Positions 33,422 to 44,776 of a DNA stretch of 64,000 nucleotides are shown here, piece by piece; positions within the stretch are counted from its first letter, which is position 1, and each line of letters opens with the position of its first letter. Source of the DNA: Fusarium oxysporum f. sp. lycopersici 4287 (Eukaryota > Ascomycota > Sordariomycetes > Hypocreales > Nectriaceae). The stretch is taken from positions 2,861,839 to 2,925,838 of the forward strand of contig NC_030989.1 of the NCBI RefSeq assembly GCF_000149955.1. Direction: 5' to 3'. The notes under the pieces were generated by a model. It searched no databases. It was not told where the DNA came from and was given only the letters and a program-made list of their open reading frames with translations. A program made the position numbers and the translations under genes.

Positions 33422-33910
33422 TACAACGTAAACCCTCGATCGTGCTCGATTCTCATGCGAGGATAGCCGCAAGGAGAAAAGAAGCTTCTAATATCGAATC
33501 AGAGTACCAAAATAAATTGGTCTAGAGACTTACTAAGATACACTAAACTTACCTAAGTCTTTTTATCACTTAGAAAAGAGGCCCTAAGTTTTCTTGCCTC
33601 CTCTGGGATAGCTAAGCCACGTTGCCGTGTTGATAGAGCAAATCATCGACCGAAATTCTAGGCCGAGATTGCAAAGTTACATAGTCAATTATGCAATCGT
33701 CTGTGATGCTACCGCGGCGAGAAGTAATTCCGCGTTGATCTTCGCCCTCGATTACCGTTTACCTGTGAGACGGCTCCAAAAACTGTTTCCTATTGGTCAT
33801 TCGGCTTGTTGTCCATTTACGGCACGTCGCATCAGCGCTACAAATGCCAAACTCAAAATTATGATGCCGCTGCGAGCGCTGCAAGATGACGAATTGTGGT
33901 TAGATTGAGG

Positions 33911-33972
33911 GACACTCAGCCGCGGCTTACAGTCCGGTAGCTCCGAGTGTCACATTGATGGCTCTATAAATA
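33911..33972 (+). promoter_or_regulatory. Candidate operator and TATA box of the downstream SDR
   Basis: A 7-bp inverted repeat GACACTC (33911-33917) / GAGTGTC (33945-33951) encloses a 10-bp perfect palindrome AGCCGCGGCT (33918-33927) and an inverted CGG-N5-CCG (33935-33945). A TATA element TATAAATA follows at 33965-33972, 60 bp before the ATG at 34032. The arrangement suits binding by a zinc-cluster dimer. The rest of 33422-34031 shows no coding feature. Confidence 0.5.
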
Positions 33973-34031
33973 CTGTCCTTTCACATTCAATAAATACATT
34001 AAATACAATACCTTTATCAAGAATAGAAACA

Positions 34032-34999
34032 ATGGCGACTTCGACTTTTGGACCTCGTCTTGCTGGTAAAGTCTGCATCGTGACAGGCTCTTCATCTGGC
34101 TTGGGGCGTGCAATTGCACTGGCTTACTCACATGAGGGGGCGCATCTTGTCTGCGCTGACCTCCAGCCGGCTGCACGTGCGAGTGTGAATGGAGAGGAGG
34201 AGGTCAACACAGATGAATTGATCAGATCAAATGGCGGCCAGGCTATCTTCGTTGAAACAGATGTTACCAAGACTGCTGCCGTGGAGCAACTGGTATCTAG
34301 AGCTGTTATTCAGTTTGGCCGCATTGACGTGTAAGTAAAAGATCCAGGCCCGCCGAGAATAGACTCTCACTCCGTACAGGCTGGTCAACAACGCTGGCAT
34401 TTCCGTCGAAGCAGGCAAGGAACCTCGACGGGTGCATGAAAATCCAGAAGACTGGTGGGATTTGACCCTTGCTGTCAACCTCAAGTCCATCTTTCTCGTG
34501 AGCAAGTATGTAATTGCTCAGATGCTGAAGCAAGACAAGTCTGAGACGGGCGACCGAGGCTGGATCATCAACATGTCATCAATCTTTGGCCTCATCGGAG
34601 GATACACCAATGGTAAGAACCCCACGTCTACAATCTTAGCAATGCTAATCGTGAAGCTGCGTATGCTGCGTCGAAAGGTGGTGTGACAAACTTGACGCGT
34701 ACCATCGCTCTCGATTACGCGAGAGATGGCATTCACTGCAACGCCATCTGTCCAGGCTGTAAGTACTCAAGACCTCATGACTTTCATCGACGCTGACAGA
34801 TGGTGAAGTTACGGAGACAGCCATTTTTGCCGACACCATCAAGACTCGTGATAGGGACCTGATCCGGTCAAGGCATCCTCTCCATGGAACCGGATCGCCG
34901 CAAGATCTTGTTGGTGCCGCGATCTTTCTCGCTAGCCAGGAGGCGCGATGGGTCACTGGGGTGAACCTCCCGGTAGACGGTGGTTATACAGCACAGTAG
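34032..34999 (+). CDS. Classical short-chain dehydrogenase/reductase
   Basis: Four exons: 34032-34330, 34380-34612, 34657-34758, 34800-34999; 277 residues. Introns are 41-49 nt. Motifs: [13 protein letters not shown] (cofactor), NNAGIS, NMSSIFG (Ser), YAASKGG (YxxxK), and NAICPGYGEVTETA after the active site. PVDGGYTAQ closes the protein in the usual way. Asp in CADLQ after beta2 favours NAD. A soluble oxidoreductase of alcohols or ketones. The promoter holds a TATA box and CGG palindromes, and the gene lies 0.6 kb downstream of a Zn2Cys6 gene, suggesting it is a target. Confidence 0.92.
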
Positions 35000-35310
35000 C
35001 GACTCGATAGATGACTACATACAAGATATCATTCTCAAGTGAACATTCACAGTCAATCGACAGTAATAAACCTTCCAATTTATATTTATTCATCCCATGC
35101 ATTATCCATTATCCATACACAAAGAAATACATCTTCCCATGATCCTATCGTAATGCACCATTCCTCATACAGATATTGCATCGTCCGTCTTAGTATAACC
35201 TCTACATAATCGTCTCCCTACTCAAACATCCCAAACTCAAAGAAAAGTATACAAAGGAAAAGGTTTCAAATGAGTGACTCGTTAAACATGTTCATACATC
35301 CATCCATCAT
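35000..35310. other. Intergenic between convergent genes
   Basis: 311 bp, AT-rich, with AATAAA-like stretches near 35065 in the plus direction. Suitable for 3' ends of the SDR and the coiled-coil gene; nothing else seen. Confidence 0.45.
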
Positions 35311-38300
35311 CTAAGCATCAGCAGATCCATCAGACTGAGAAGAAGACCTCGTCGCAGAGGAGTTGAGGTTGCGTCGTCGCACAATATGGCTCCTGTAGAT
35401 GTTAGTATCACTACATCATGAATAATGAATCAAGGAGAACTTACAGTCCACTACCATTCCGAGGATCCCGAACAATGACCAGCTCCTGCGCCCTTTTCGG
35501 ATCCTTGATGGGCTTCCTCCCCCCACCACTCTTGCTCCTGGTCATGCCGCCGTTGTTAATCTGAGCAACAAGAGCAGCAACCTGAGTTTTAAGCGAGTTG
35601 ACCTCCGCGTTAGCAGCCTTCTGAGCCTTCTTGGCCTCGTCAAGCTGCTTCATGAGCTTGTTGTTCTCAGTGCGGAGTTGTTTCAACACAACAGCTTCTC
35701 GCTCAGCGCTCTCAAGCTTCTTGGTGAGTTCATCACGCTCAGCGGTCAGAGCGTCGACGGTGGAGACTTTCTCTTGGAGCTTGGCTGCGTTTTCTTCAGC
35801 GGCGGTAAGCTTGCCTTTGAGATCATCGCGTTCGGTAGTGAGGGTGTCGACAGAGGCGGCTTTTTCCTTGAGGGCAGCTGCTTCTTCCTCAACGGTGGCA
35901 AGCTTCTTGGTGACTTCGTCGCGCTCGGTAGTTAGGGTGTCAACGCTGAGTTGGAGTTTACCAGCATTTTCTGCGGTGGCGGTGAGCTTGCCGGTGATAT
36001 CGTCAAGTTCGGCTGTGGTGGTAGCGACCTTCTCCTTGAGTTCTGTGTTCTCGCCTTGAAGTTTCTCGACGGTAGGAGGAGCGGGCTCTTCGGGTGCTGG
36101 GGCAGCCTCGGGTTCAGGCTCAGCTGCTGCTTCTTCAACCTTCTCCTCAGCGGGGTGCTTCAGCCTCTGCCTTCTCCTCCACAGGGGCCTCCGGCTCAGC
36201 TGGAGCTTCAACCGGAGCTTCAGACTCCTCTACCTTTGTCTCAGCCTCGGGCTCAACCTCGGGTGCGGGTGCGGGTGCAGGTGCAGGCTCCTCAACCTCC
36301 TCCTCAACAACGATCACATCCTCAGTCTCCGGTACATCCTCAACAGTCGCAGGCTGCGGTACACTCGCAGGGTCTGGCTTCTCCGTAGCATCAGAGACAA
36401 CACTAGCAGTGTCATCAACCGTGCTAACAGAGCTCGAGATAGTTGACAACGAGCTCGACACCACGCTCGCAGTATCCGACAACGACCTGAGACTCGAGTT
36501 CTCCGACCTCAAACTCTTAACCTCAACCGCCAACCTCAACACCTGCGACGTCTGATCATCCTGATCATTCAACAAACTCCTCACCTGCTCCTTCATCGTC
36601 TTGTTTTCCCCGTGCAACTGCTCATACTTCTTCTTCAACTTCTTCCTCTTCGTCTCAACCTCCTCAACCTCCTTCGCCACCGCCTCTTTCTCCTTAGTGA
36701 TTGATTCGATCTGCGATTTAAGCTCTCCGTTCTCGGTATCAAGACCAGCGATTCGGGCGTCCTTACTCTCAGTATCCTTGGTCCAGGTGTCCTTCTCCTT
36801 CCTCAAGTCGTCGATCGTAGCCTGGAGTGTCGTGACCTGCGCTTCGAGTGCCTTCTTGTCGGTTTCGAGTCCCGTTAGCTGTTCCTGGAGTCTTGACTTG
36901 TCGCTTGTGAGATCAGTGATTTGCTTAAGCATGTTCTTCTTGTCCTCCTCAAGGCCTGACTTGTCCTTGTTCAGAGACTCGACTTGAGACTTGGAGTTCT
37001 CGCTGTCTGTCTTGTAGCGGTCACGCTCCACAGTGAGCTCGCCCAGCTCCTTGGCCTTGTCGAGAAGATCCTCTTCCATGTTGCTGACGCGGAACTGCAT
37101 GGACTCTTGAGAGATCTCCATGGTTGCAATGCGAGCTTGGTAGGCTGTCTCCTGAGACTTGCGGATAGCCTTGATGTCGTCGAGCTCTCTCTCCAAGTTG
37201 ATGGCCTTGGCTTCGAACTTGCTGTAAGACTGAGTAGACTCTTGGCTGGTCTTCTTGAGATCCTCATAGTTTCTCTCAAGAGCAGCCTTCAGCTCTCGGT
37301 GCTTGGCAAGATGGTCCTCAAGCTCTTTGACTCTGTTGCTGAAGTTCTGCTCAGTCTGCAAGAGCTCATCTCGCTCCTTGGTGAGCTTGGAGACGATCAT
37401 ATCACGCTCCTTCTTAGCCTGGTTGATAGCCTGGTCTCTCTCCCTCTTGACCTGCTCAAGAGCATGATCACGTTCCTTCTGGAGCTTAGCGATAGCAGAA
37501 TCGCGCTCCTTCTTGGACTTGGCAATGGAGACATCGAGATCCTTCTTGGCCTTCTCAGCAGCAACTTCGCGATCCTTCTGAAGTCTGTCGACAACAGAGT
37601 CACGTTCTCGCTGGATGCGCTGGATGACTTCATCTCGCTCGCGCTGAAGTCTCTGCAACTCTTGGTCGCGATCCTTCTTAGATTTTGAGATGGTCAAGTC
37701 GAGATCTCGCTGGGCTTGCTCAACGGCTTGGTCGCGTTCTCTCTTGAACTTGTCGACAACCTCCATGGCTTGGTCACGCTCACGCTTGAAACGGTCGAGG
37801 ACTTGATCACGGTCCTTCTTGACCTTGTCAATTGACATGTCGCGGTCCTTCTCAAACCTCTCCAAGGTGCGACGTTGCTCGTCAAGACGTGTCCTTGTCC
37901 TCTCAAGCAGTCGGGTTTGCTCCTCAAACTCAACAACGAGTCTGTCCCTGGTAGCTTGAGCCTTGTTCCTCTCCTCTCGAAGCTCATCCTTGTCGGACTG
38001 CATGTGGGAGAGCCTGTACCGAGCGTCATCAAGATCCTTGAGAGTCTCTTTCTGCTTGGCCTTGAGAGACTTGAGCTCGCCCCGGAGATTCTCGAGTTCA
38101 TTGTTCATGGTCCGCTCGACGTCAACACGTGAGCGAGCCCGTTGTCGAGAAGGAGGACGGGTAGGCTCAGGAAGCTGACGCTCTTCAGGGATGCGTTGAA
38201 CTGGAGGAGCAGGTTGAGGCTGTTGCTGTTGAACAACGGGTTGTTGCTGGACCATGGGCTGCTGGAAGGACTGCTGCATGACGGGTTGCATGACAGGAGG

Positions 38301-39419
38301 GCTGATAGGCTGAGCAGGGAACATCAAGGGCTGTTGCATGACAGGCTGGGCAATCATGGGCTGAGGAGCAACAACAGGCTGATGGCTGACGATAGGCTGT
38401 TGGGCCATCATGGGTTGATGCGTGTAGGTCTGTGATGTAGTAGTCTGGGTGACCGACGATGAAACCATAGCATTCTGTGGGTTGACGGTATTGACAGTAG
38501 TCTGTTGCTGTTGCTGTTGAGGCTGTTGCAATTGCAGTTGCTGTGGTTGCTGCTGCTGTTGTTGCTGCGGCTGCTGCTGTATCTGTTGCTGTTGCTGCTG
38601 GTTGTTGGCGTTGCTCGCAGGCTCCTGTGCCTTAGGCTCGATGTGGATGTGAAAGGTCCGGCCACGACTTCGTGATCTTTCCTTAGTCCGCTCTTGTTGA
38701 CGCTCAACTTGTCGACCAGATGTTCTCTCAACCTCACGCTCTGTTCGGCGCTCAAGCTGTCGATCTGTCTCAAACTCAACTCTCTTCTCAGTAGGTCGAG
38801 ATTGTTGAGATGTGCTCATGCTTGAATTACGCACGATGGAGCGAGACCGTGTTGGGGTCTTGGCACAGTCATCTTCACTGTCGCTCATGACAGTAGTAGC
38901 TCTTGTTGAGACAGAGACGTTGGATGAAGTGCCCCAGCCAACCTCTGAAGCTGAGTCGTAGTTGTCATCTGACATGTATGACATTCTGGGTGAAGGCTCT
39001 GGTGATCGTGTGTCTTGAGTGCTTCGGAAGCGGAGTTGAGGAGGCTGGAACATGAAGCCTCTGCCTGAATCCTGTCGTTGGTTCCGTAGAGGTGGTGATG
39101 TGGATGTAGATGAGACAGTGTTGGTGGATACAGTCGAGGCGTCAGAGGCAGTAGTGGCTTCAGACACTGTTGAGAGTCCATCAGAGTCTGGTCGACGTGT
39201 TGGTGGTCGTGAGATAGATCTGTTTCTCGTCATGGCAGAGCTGGATCCTGAGTTCCTTGTACTCTCATCCCATGAATCGGACTTGTTTCTGGGCGGGTTG
39301 CCCCGGATGGTGAGGGCCATGGCAGTCTCTTGCTGTCGTTGTTGTTCATATTGTGACAATGGATCGAAAGGCCGACGCGCTGGCGGGGCTTGTTTCGTCT
39401 TGGTCTGTGACTTTCTCAT
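35311..39419 (-). CDS. Large coiled-coil protein with polyglutamine region; one frameshift
   Basis: Minus strand: main exon 35445-39419 and last exon 35311-35392 after a 52-nt intron (branch CTAAC), ending NSSATRSSSQSDGSADA. The main frame stops at 36147 because a C4 run (plus-strand GGGG, 36152-36155) has one base more than needed. Without it the frame continues with the same Ala/Glu/Pro-rich composition and the total length becomes divisible by three (1,351 residues). Order: basic Ser-rich N-terminus with RSRSI-type sites; RTER/ERT-rich segment; polyQ and PVMQQP repeats; residues ~440-980 a long coiled coil with KRERDQA/KKDRDQ units of about 11-14 residues; an acidic Pro-Ala linker; a second coiled coil with VDTLTTERD units. 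No catalytic domain is visible. A cytoskeletal, septal or scaffold role would fit, but is not shown. Confidence 0.75.
38502..38600 (-). repeat. CAG/CAA repeat encoding polyglutamine
   Basis: A CTG/TTG-rich tract on the plus strand encodes interrupted glutamine runs (Q7 at most) with Pro, Leu and Ile interruptions in the coiled-coil protein. CAG and CAA codons are mixed, which limits slippage. Length variation between strains is likely. Confidence 0.85.
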
Positions 39420-41848
39420 ATTGTAGGACTGCTATGCTGTGATAAAGAAATAATAAAAAAAAGAATATTATGTTTGTTGCGAGTTTGTTTCGTGTGTACT
39501 TCGTGGGTCCTGGGGGAAAAGTAACGGTTCGAGTGGGTGATATGATCGGCGGGCGGCGGTGAGTTGGAGGGGTCGGGTACACTAGATAAATGGTCAAGAA
39601 GACGGATACAAAACAAACAAGAATAACCCTCGCTGTATTAGATGCTGTGCAATCTCTACTTGGGAAAAAAGAGGAGAGAAAAAGATCACCTCAAAAAGAA
39701 GAGAGTGTCTGGCCATCCAGTTTTGTTCAAAATCGCCCTGATCTTGCGGGTGACAGGACAGGGCAGGGATCCTAGTGCCGTCCGGGTCAGAGAGCCCGAA
39801 GAGCCCAATTCAAGAAGGATAACCTTGTCTGTCGAACCCGCCTCAGGGTGGTTCGAGATCCACTGCCCAACCCCATTGGGCACGTCCCCCCAGGTGCCAG
39901 CGAGTCGCTGGCCCGTCCAACAGTAACAGCTGGTCCAACGAGAGACTCTGGCTGTGCCATGACGCGTGAGGTATCACTAGCTTCAACTGCTGTGGACGGG
40001 AGAGCGGGAAGGGCGAGCGAGGCCCCTGTCCTCTTGACAAGTGACCCGACATTCTCAAGGGCCTCGATTGGTCTCACCCCAGAGTCAGCGGGGTGATAGA
40101 GTATCCAAAATACAGTGGCAACTTGGCCATGTGGACAGGCGTGGTTGAAGGGGAAGATCCCCGGTACTGACGGGCAGTGGATTTAGCCTCCGCAAGTGCC
40201 AGGGGGAGAACAGATCAAAGCGTCTTTTTGTCCTACAGTTTACTCCGGCTCTGCAAGAAAGGGGAGTCGAGAGATGCAAGACTCCATAGTGTACAGTTAC
40301 GTGTACACGATTTGTTTGCTGTGCACAGGGCAAATTCCTTCTGTACTGCCCTCCGCCAGATTTCCACAGCTCAAAACATTTCAGCGTGCCCAATCGTTAA
40401 AGTCAGGGCATCCAGTCAAAGATCAGCGTCTTGGGCAACAAAATCTGCAAGGGTGCACCCCTGTAGCGCTTTTGAGGCCAGGTTTTTGCCTTTGTCGCTT
40501 TAGGCGTGATTTACGGTCGGGCTGCAACGTTTATGTGGGGGTTTCCGATTCGCTGACGGATTTTTGTCATTTTTCTCGAAGGCGGCTGCTGAATTGAGGC
40601 AGAGCGATTGTTTGGATACGATGTGATTTTAAGATATCGAGAAATGTAAAAATAAATTGAGAGGCATTGATTGAGGCTGAGACTGTTAATTGAGGCTTTC
40701 TGACTCATTTTGCAGTATTACTCACTGTGGCTGGCGGGTAGTGCTAAAAAGGCCTCATTGATGGCGAAAGCGAGGCAAGGCAAAATGAGGCTATTCGCGG
40801 ACCTTGATGCGCTGATCTTTGCCAAGTTTTCCTATCAATCTCGGTGTTTCTATCTGTGACAAACCCCGCAAAGACGTCGTATCAGATTTGACTGACTGCA
40901 TGCCCAACCACCGGCATCCAGGATCAGATCGTTTAACTAATTTAGCTAAAAACGCGTCGTGGAGTTTTCGTGATACACGCATTTGCGTATGAACATCTGC
41001 CGTAGGCGGCAATTCTATAGACCAAATGCGCGAAATAAATCTCACACACAATCTCAATTTCTCACGTTACAGTAAGCGATTCTTTCTGCTTCTGTTACAT
41101 GTACCGCGCCGCAATTGACGTCGTCAGGCATTTACTCGTGGTATCATGTATCACCTCAACGAGGCCTGTACCTTGCAAAGTCGCGTAGTGGAAACCCGAA
41201 TACTTGATTATCCATGCTTAAACACAAGGAAAGCCCTCGATTCTCGAAACCTAAAGTCGCACGAATTTAAAACACATGGTATCAATTAAAACGGTGGTCA
41301 TAGCAAGTTAGGGCATACAACCCATGAGAAGATCAGGGTAAGTTACAAGCTGAATATCCCAGTCGCCCGTCTTGCTAAGCGCCGCGGAAGCAAAGGCCTC
41401 GATCCTCAATGTCTGTCATTTTACGCGTCGCATATGATACTGCTGCCTTGCCTACAGGATCTTTTGCTGTCATCTGTGTATGGCTTGATAGGTATACGTA
41501 TAGCCGTGGCTTTGCCTCTGAGGCCACCCAGTTGGTAACCTGGCGGCTTTTCGTCCTATTGACTGGATGACTCAGATGGGATATTTTAATGCAGTATGGT
41601 AAATTCGATAGTCTGTTGACGGCTTGCGCGAGATCTGCATTGGGTGGGCTGGGTAACGAGCATATCAACTTGATCACGCGACCCAAAAGAGGCCATCACA
41701 ATTATTTAAGGCTACGAGACGGCATAGGCAGTGTGACAAGCGAAAGAGAATGAATTTCGAAAATAACAGAGATGTTCATTGGACTATGTACAAGTGAGAC
41801 AAAATGCAAACGTACGATTAGGCTCAGTTACTGCATATCAACAACAGA
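39420..41848. other. Intergenic, 2.4 kb, no supported gene
   Basis: This holds the promoter of the coiled-coil gene at its left end and the 3' flank of the permease at its right end. Many open frames of 60-133 codons overlap on both strands between 39590 and 40600, none with motifs or splice support. The 39750-40100 part is GC-rich, the rest is mixed. No tRNA with paired arms could be drawn around the GGTTCGAGATCC at 39850. Confidence 0.5.
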
Positions 41849-43432
41849 TCAGGCTGCATCAATAACCATGCCCGGGACAACACTTCCAGTAGTCGTAGGG
41901 CCCTGATATCCTTTTCTTGCACTTCCGAACCACCAAAGACTAACCAAGAAAGTTAGACCGCCCCAAATAACGCAAGTATAGTTCATGCTCGCCGCACTTG
42001 TAGGCAAAGCATAAGGGAAGCAGTAGATAACGCTCCAGATAAGAAGATAAGCACATGCAATGCCATTAATAATAAAACCCCAGATACCATGCATTCTGAA
42101 GGGTCCATAAGCAATGTTCTTTCGTCCACTGAGGAGATTGGGTAGGATGCATGCCAAGAACGAACAGCTGCAGAGAAGAATAAAGGTTCCGACGAATGCA
42201 TTGAAGGCTGTTGTGCTACCGACATAGATGGCGCCGAGGACTGAAACCAGGACAGCTGTGACGATGGTAGACCAGAGAGGCATATCGAGAGACTCCTGGA
42301 CATGGCCTAGCACTCCAGGGAAAGGAGTCGCGCCATCACGGGCAAGGGCCCAGAGCGTTCGACCGCAGGTGATGTAGAGTCCAACGACTGTCAAGGCAAT
42401 GCAGATCATAACCAGTGATAGCAGCCCGGTAGCACCAGCTGCGGAGCCGGTAGCTTGGCGGTAGATCTCGGCGATGGGATATGCCGATTCGAAGAGAGCG
42501 TCGTAGTCGTTGATGGCGTACATGATGGCAATAAGGTAGCAAAGACCAGTGACGAAACCAGTCGCGACCTGAAATAAGATGGCAATGGGGACATTTCGGC
42601 TTGGGTTAGGGATCTCCTCTGCCAGTTGAGTTGTCGCGTGAACCGATCCAACACTGTACGCTCCGTTGAGCATACCAGCGACAAAGACAAACCCATCCGG
42701 ATATCCAATATCAGCAGTCCAATCTTTCCAGACAAACGCCGAACTAGCATGCGGCGGACGACCTCCTCTTCCAGGCATGACAGTAACAGTGATGACCGTG
42801 ATGATGAAACCCGCCAAGATGATGAAAACTCCAAACTTGTTCAGCCCCGGCATAGCACTGTTCCACAGACAAACAGCCGCACACGATAACCACGTCGTGA
42901 TGATATACGTGATAAACACATGCCACGACTCAGCCACAAAGCCCGGATGATTCAAAGCATACATCTGAACAAGCGTATTCGCAAGAATACTCGACATGCT
43001 AGCACACCCAAGACACCAAGCAAGATAATTCCACCATCCCGCAAAGAACCCAATAATTCTCCCCCACTTCGGCCCAGGCGTAACAGAAGCCCAGTGATAG
43101 ACACCAGCAGATGAAGGAATAGCGCTAGCTAGCTCTGCAACGCTCGCGGCGACTGTCCAGTAGAACATAGAAACCACGATGAATTCGTAAAGAACGCCTG
43201 GTGGACCGCCGTTGAAAATGGCGACGAGGATGGAGCCGCCGATGGCGGGCCAGACGTTGCCGACGACGAGGCCTACGCCTGCTAGGGAGAGGAGGTTGAA
43301 GTTCTGGGGGAGTTCTTGGACGTGGCCGGAGGCGTTTATGGGGACTTCGTTGTTGGTGATTGATTTGGCTGCATCGTGGATATCGTCATCTCTCTTGGCG
43401 GTAAAGTCCGCCTTTGAAGTAGTTTCACTCAT
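41849..43432 (-). CDS. Amino-acid/choline permease (APC superfamily, Hnm1/GABA-permease-like)
   Basis: Single exon, 527 residues from ATG 43432; an in-frame ATG at 43465 adds 11 residues before the usual MSETTSK-type start. About 12 membrane helices. Helix 1 reads LAGVGLVVGNVWPAIGGSI, then FNGGPPGVLYE; the loop TQLAEEIPNPSRNVPIAI is the ACT-family signature; TCGRTLWALARDGATPFP follows in the second half. These match choline, GABA and amino-acid permeases of fungi, at the plasma membrane. It belongs to the same superfamily as the permease at 21963, but the two differ clearly in helix 1. The upstream region holds a dense array of GATA-type sites at 44493-44558, 1.06 kb from the start, pointing to nitrogen-source control (inference). 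Confidence 0.9.
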   Translation of the reverse strand: MSETTSKADFTAKRDDDIHDAAKSITNNEVPINASGHVQELPQNFNLLSLAGVGLVVGNVWPAIGGSILVAIFNGGPPGVLYEFIVVSMFYWTVAASVAELASAIPSSAGVYHWASVTPGPKWGRIIGFFAGWWNYLAWCLGCASMSSILANTLVQMYALNHPGFVAESWHVFITYIITTWLSCAAVCLWNSAMPGLNKFGVFIILAGFIITVITVTVMPGRGGRPPHASSAFVWKDWTADIGYPDGFVFVAGMLNGAYSVGSVHATTQLAEEIPNPSRNVPIAILFQVATGFVTGLCYLIAIMYAINDYDALFESAYPIAEIYRQATGSAAGATGLLSLVMICIALTVVGLYITCGRTLWALARDGATPFPGVLGHVQESLDMPLWSTIVTAVLVSVLGAIYVGSTTAFNAFVGTFILLCSCSFLACILPNLLSGRKNIAYGPFRMHGIWGFIINGIACAYLLIWSVIYCFPYALPTSAASMNYTCVIWGGLTFLVSLWWFGSARKGYQGPTTTGSVVPGMVIDAA

Positions 43433-44776
43433 ATTGGCAATAGTCTTCCAACAATCTCGGAGCACCAGGCGAGAAAAGAAGATGGGAGATGAATAGCAGG
43501 AGAAGGGCGAGATTTTAAGTCATGGTTTATCAAGCCCCGGACGTTAGAGACCCGAAGCTACGGTTTAGCCTGTCGCATGTTCCTTCCAAAAGGAGTTTAA
43601 ACGCGTTTCTCCAATCTAATCTCTCCCCAGAATTGAGGTCTTGGTCGCGGAGATAGGGTGTTGACTTATTTCCCCGACTGGTCTGGGCGCCGAATCTGGA
43701 ACGTGGTAAGTGGCGAGGGTCTTATCTGATGGTTGGTCTGAGGGTTTGGAGTGTCGGCTGTGGTTTCCAAATGGGATTATGGTGTAAAAAGCATGATGGA
43801 GGTGAATCGGGAGGTTAACCGATGAGTGAGATAGTGATCACGCGATGCGAAGTCGGAGCTGAAGAACGTTGTTTCACTACGGTTGAATTATACCAATTCG
43901 AGTTAAGACGACACGGATATTTCTCTTCTACTAGATATTCATCATCGTCAATCTTGTTCTTGAGCTCTTGAGCTCCAAATATCGTCAAGTGGATCAAGTT
44001 CTCCTCGGAGTCCGGGTTGACCCCAAACCAGTCTGGGGTGCTGATACGACCTATCGTGCGGGGTAATTTCTATTACTCATCGACTCCAGTAGCTTCAGAG
44101 TGTAGGGTAGTCTAAAGCAGTAAATTCATCGTTAACAAAATAGCAACATAAACGCGTCACAGAACCCGAGGAAGGTCTGGAAAACCCTGTTCATGACTGT
44201 ATTCGTGAACATATTCATGACGCCACTTCGTTGTCGTTCGTGGCGTCCGTTGTAAAGCTATTGTTATCGTACAATTTCGAATCTCTGAGCTCAACTACTG
44301 CGCAGGTGTAAACGTATAAACGTAGGCCGTTATTTGACGATCATATTATCTTCCAGCCTAGAACACCAAAGTCAATTTACCTGACACTCCAATTCAAGGC
44401 ACAGTTTGAATCACAAAACTTCGGACAGTTCTATTGCAATACTGTCCTGCCGGAATCTGTCGCTCCTTTGGTAGGTTGAGCGGTGAGCCGTGTTATCTTA
44501 TCAGAGTGTTATCAAAGTTTATCAGCTTATCGAAAACTTATCATGCTTATCGTCTATCGGCAAGTATTTTTAGAACTTCTTGAATCCCGACGATCTCTAT
44601 GACCAAGATCATCCGACATATCCATCTGAGTTATGTTCTGATCGAATCTGGCATAATCTGAGTACATCAACATCTGATATCTGCTGACTGACCTCAGGTA
44701 CATCTAAAGGAGGCTAGCTTTCCAAAAAAGCTCAGGCTAGATCGAATGTTGTAATCTTTCATCTCATTTTCAGCGC
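43433..44776. promoter_or_regulatory. Upstream region of the permease
   Basis: 1.3 kb between the permease start and the end of the GH16 gene. Besides the GATA array at 44493-44558, single HGATAR-type sites occur near 43725 and 43826. Short open frames show no features. Confidence 0.5.
44493..44558 (-). promoter_or_regulatory. Array of eight HGATAR (GATA-factor) sites
   Basis: On the minus strand, which is the coding strand of the permease, eight HGATAR hexamers occur in 66 bp, all in the same orientation: CGATAG, CGATAA, TGATAA, CGATAA, TGATAA, TGATAA, TGATAA and AGATAA. Plus-strand TATC cores start at 44494, 44499, 44510, 44520, 44528, 44539, 44548 and 44555, so most steps are 8-11 bp, near one helical turn. 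AreA/NIT2-type regulators bind HGATAR in nitrogen-regulated fungal promoters. A decayed ~10-bp minisatellite is the main alternative reading. Confidence 0.7.

Noticed and set aside
39840..39865. B-box-like GGTTCGAGATCC
   Set aside because: No A-box and no cloverleaf pairing could be found around it.
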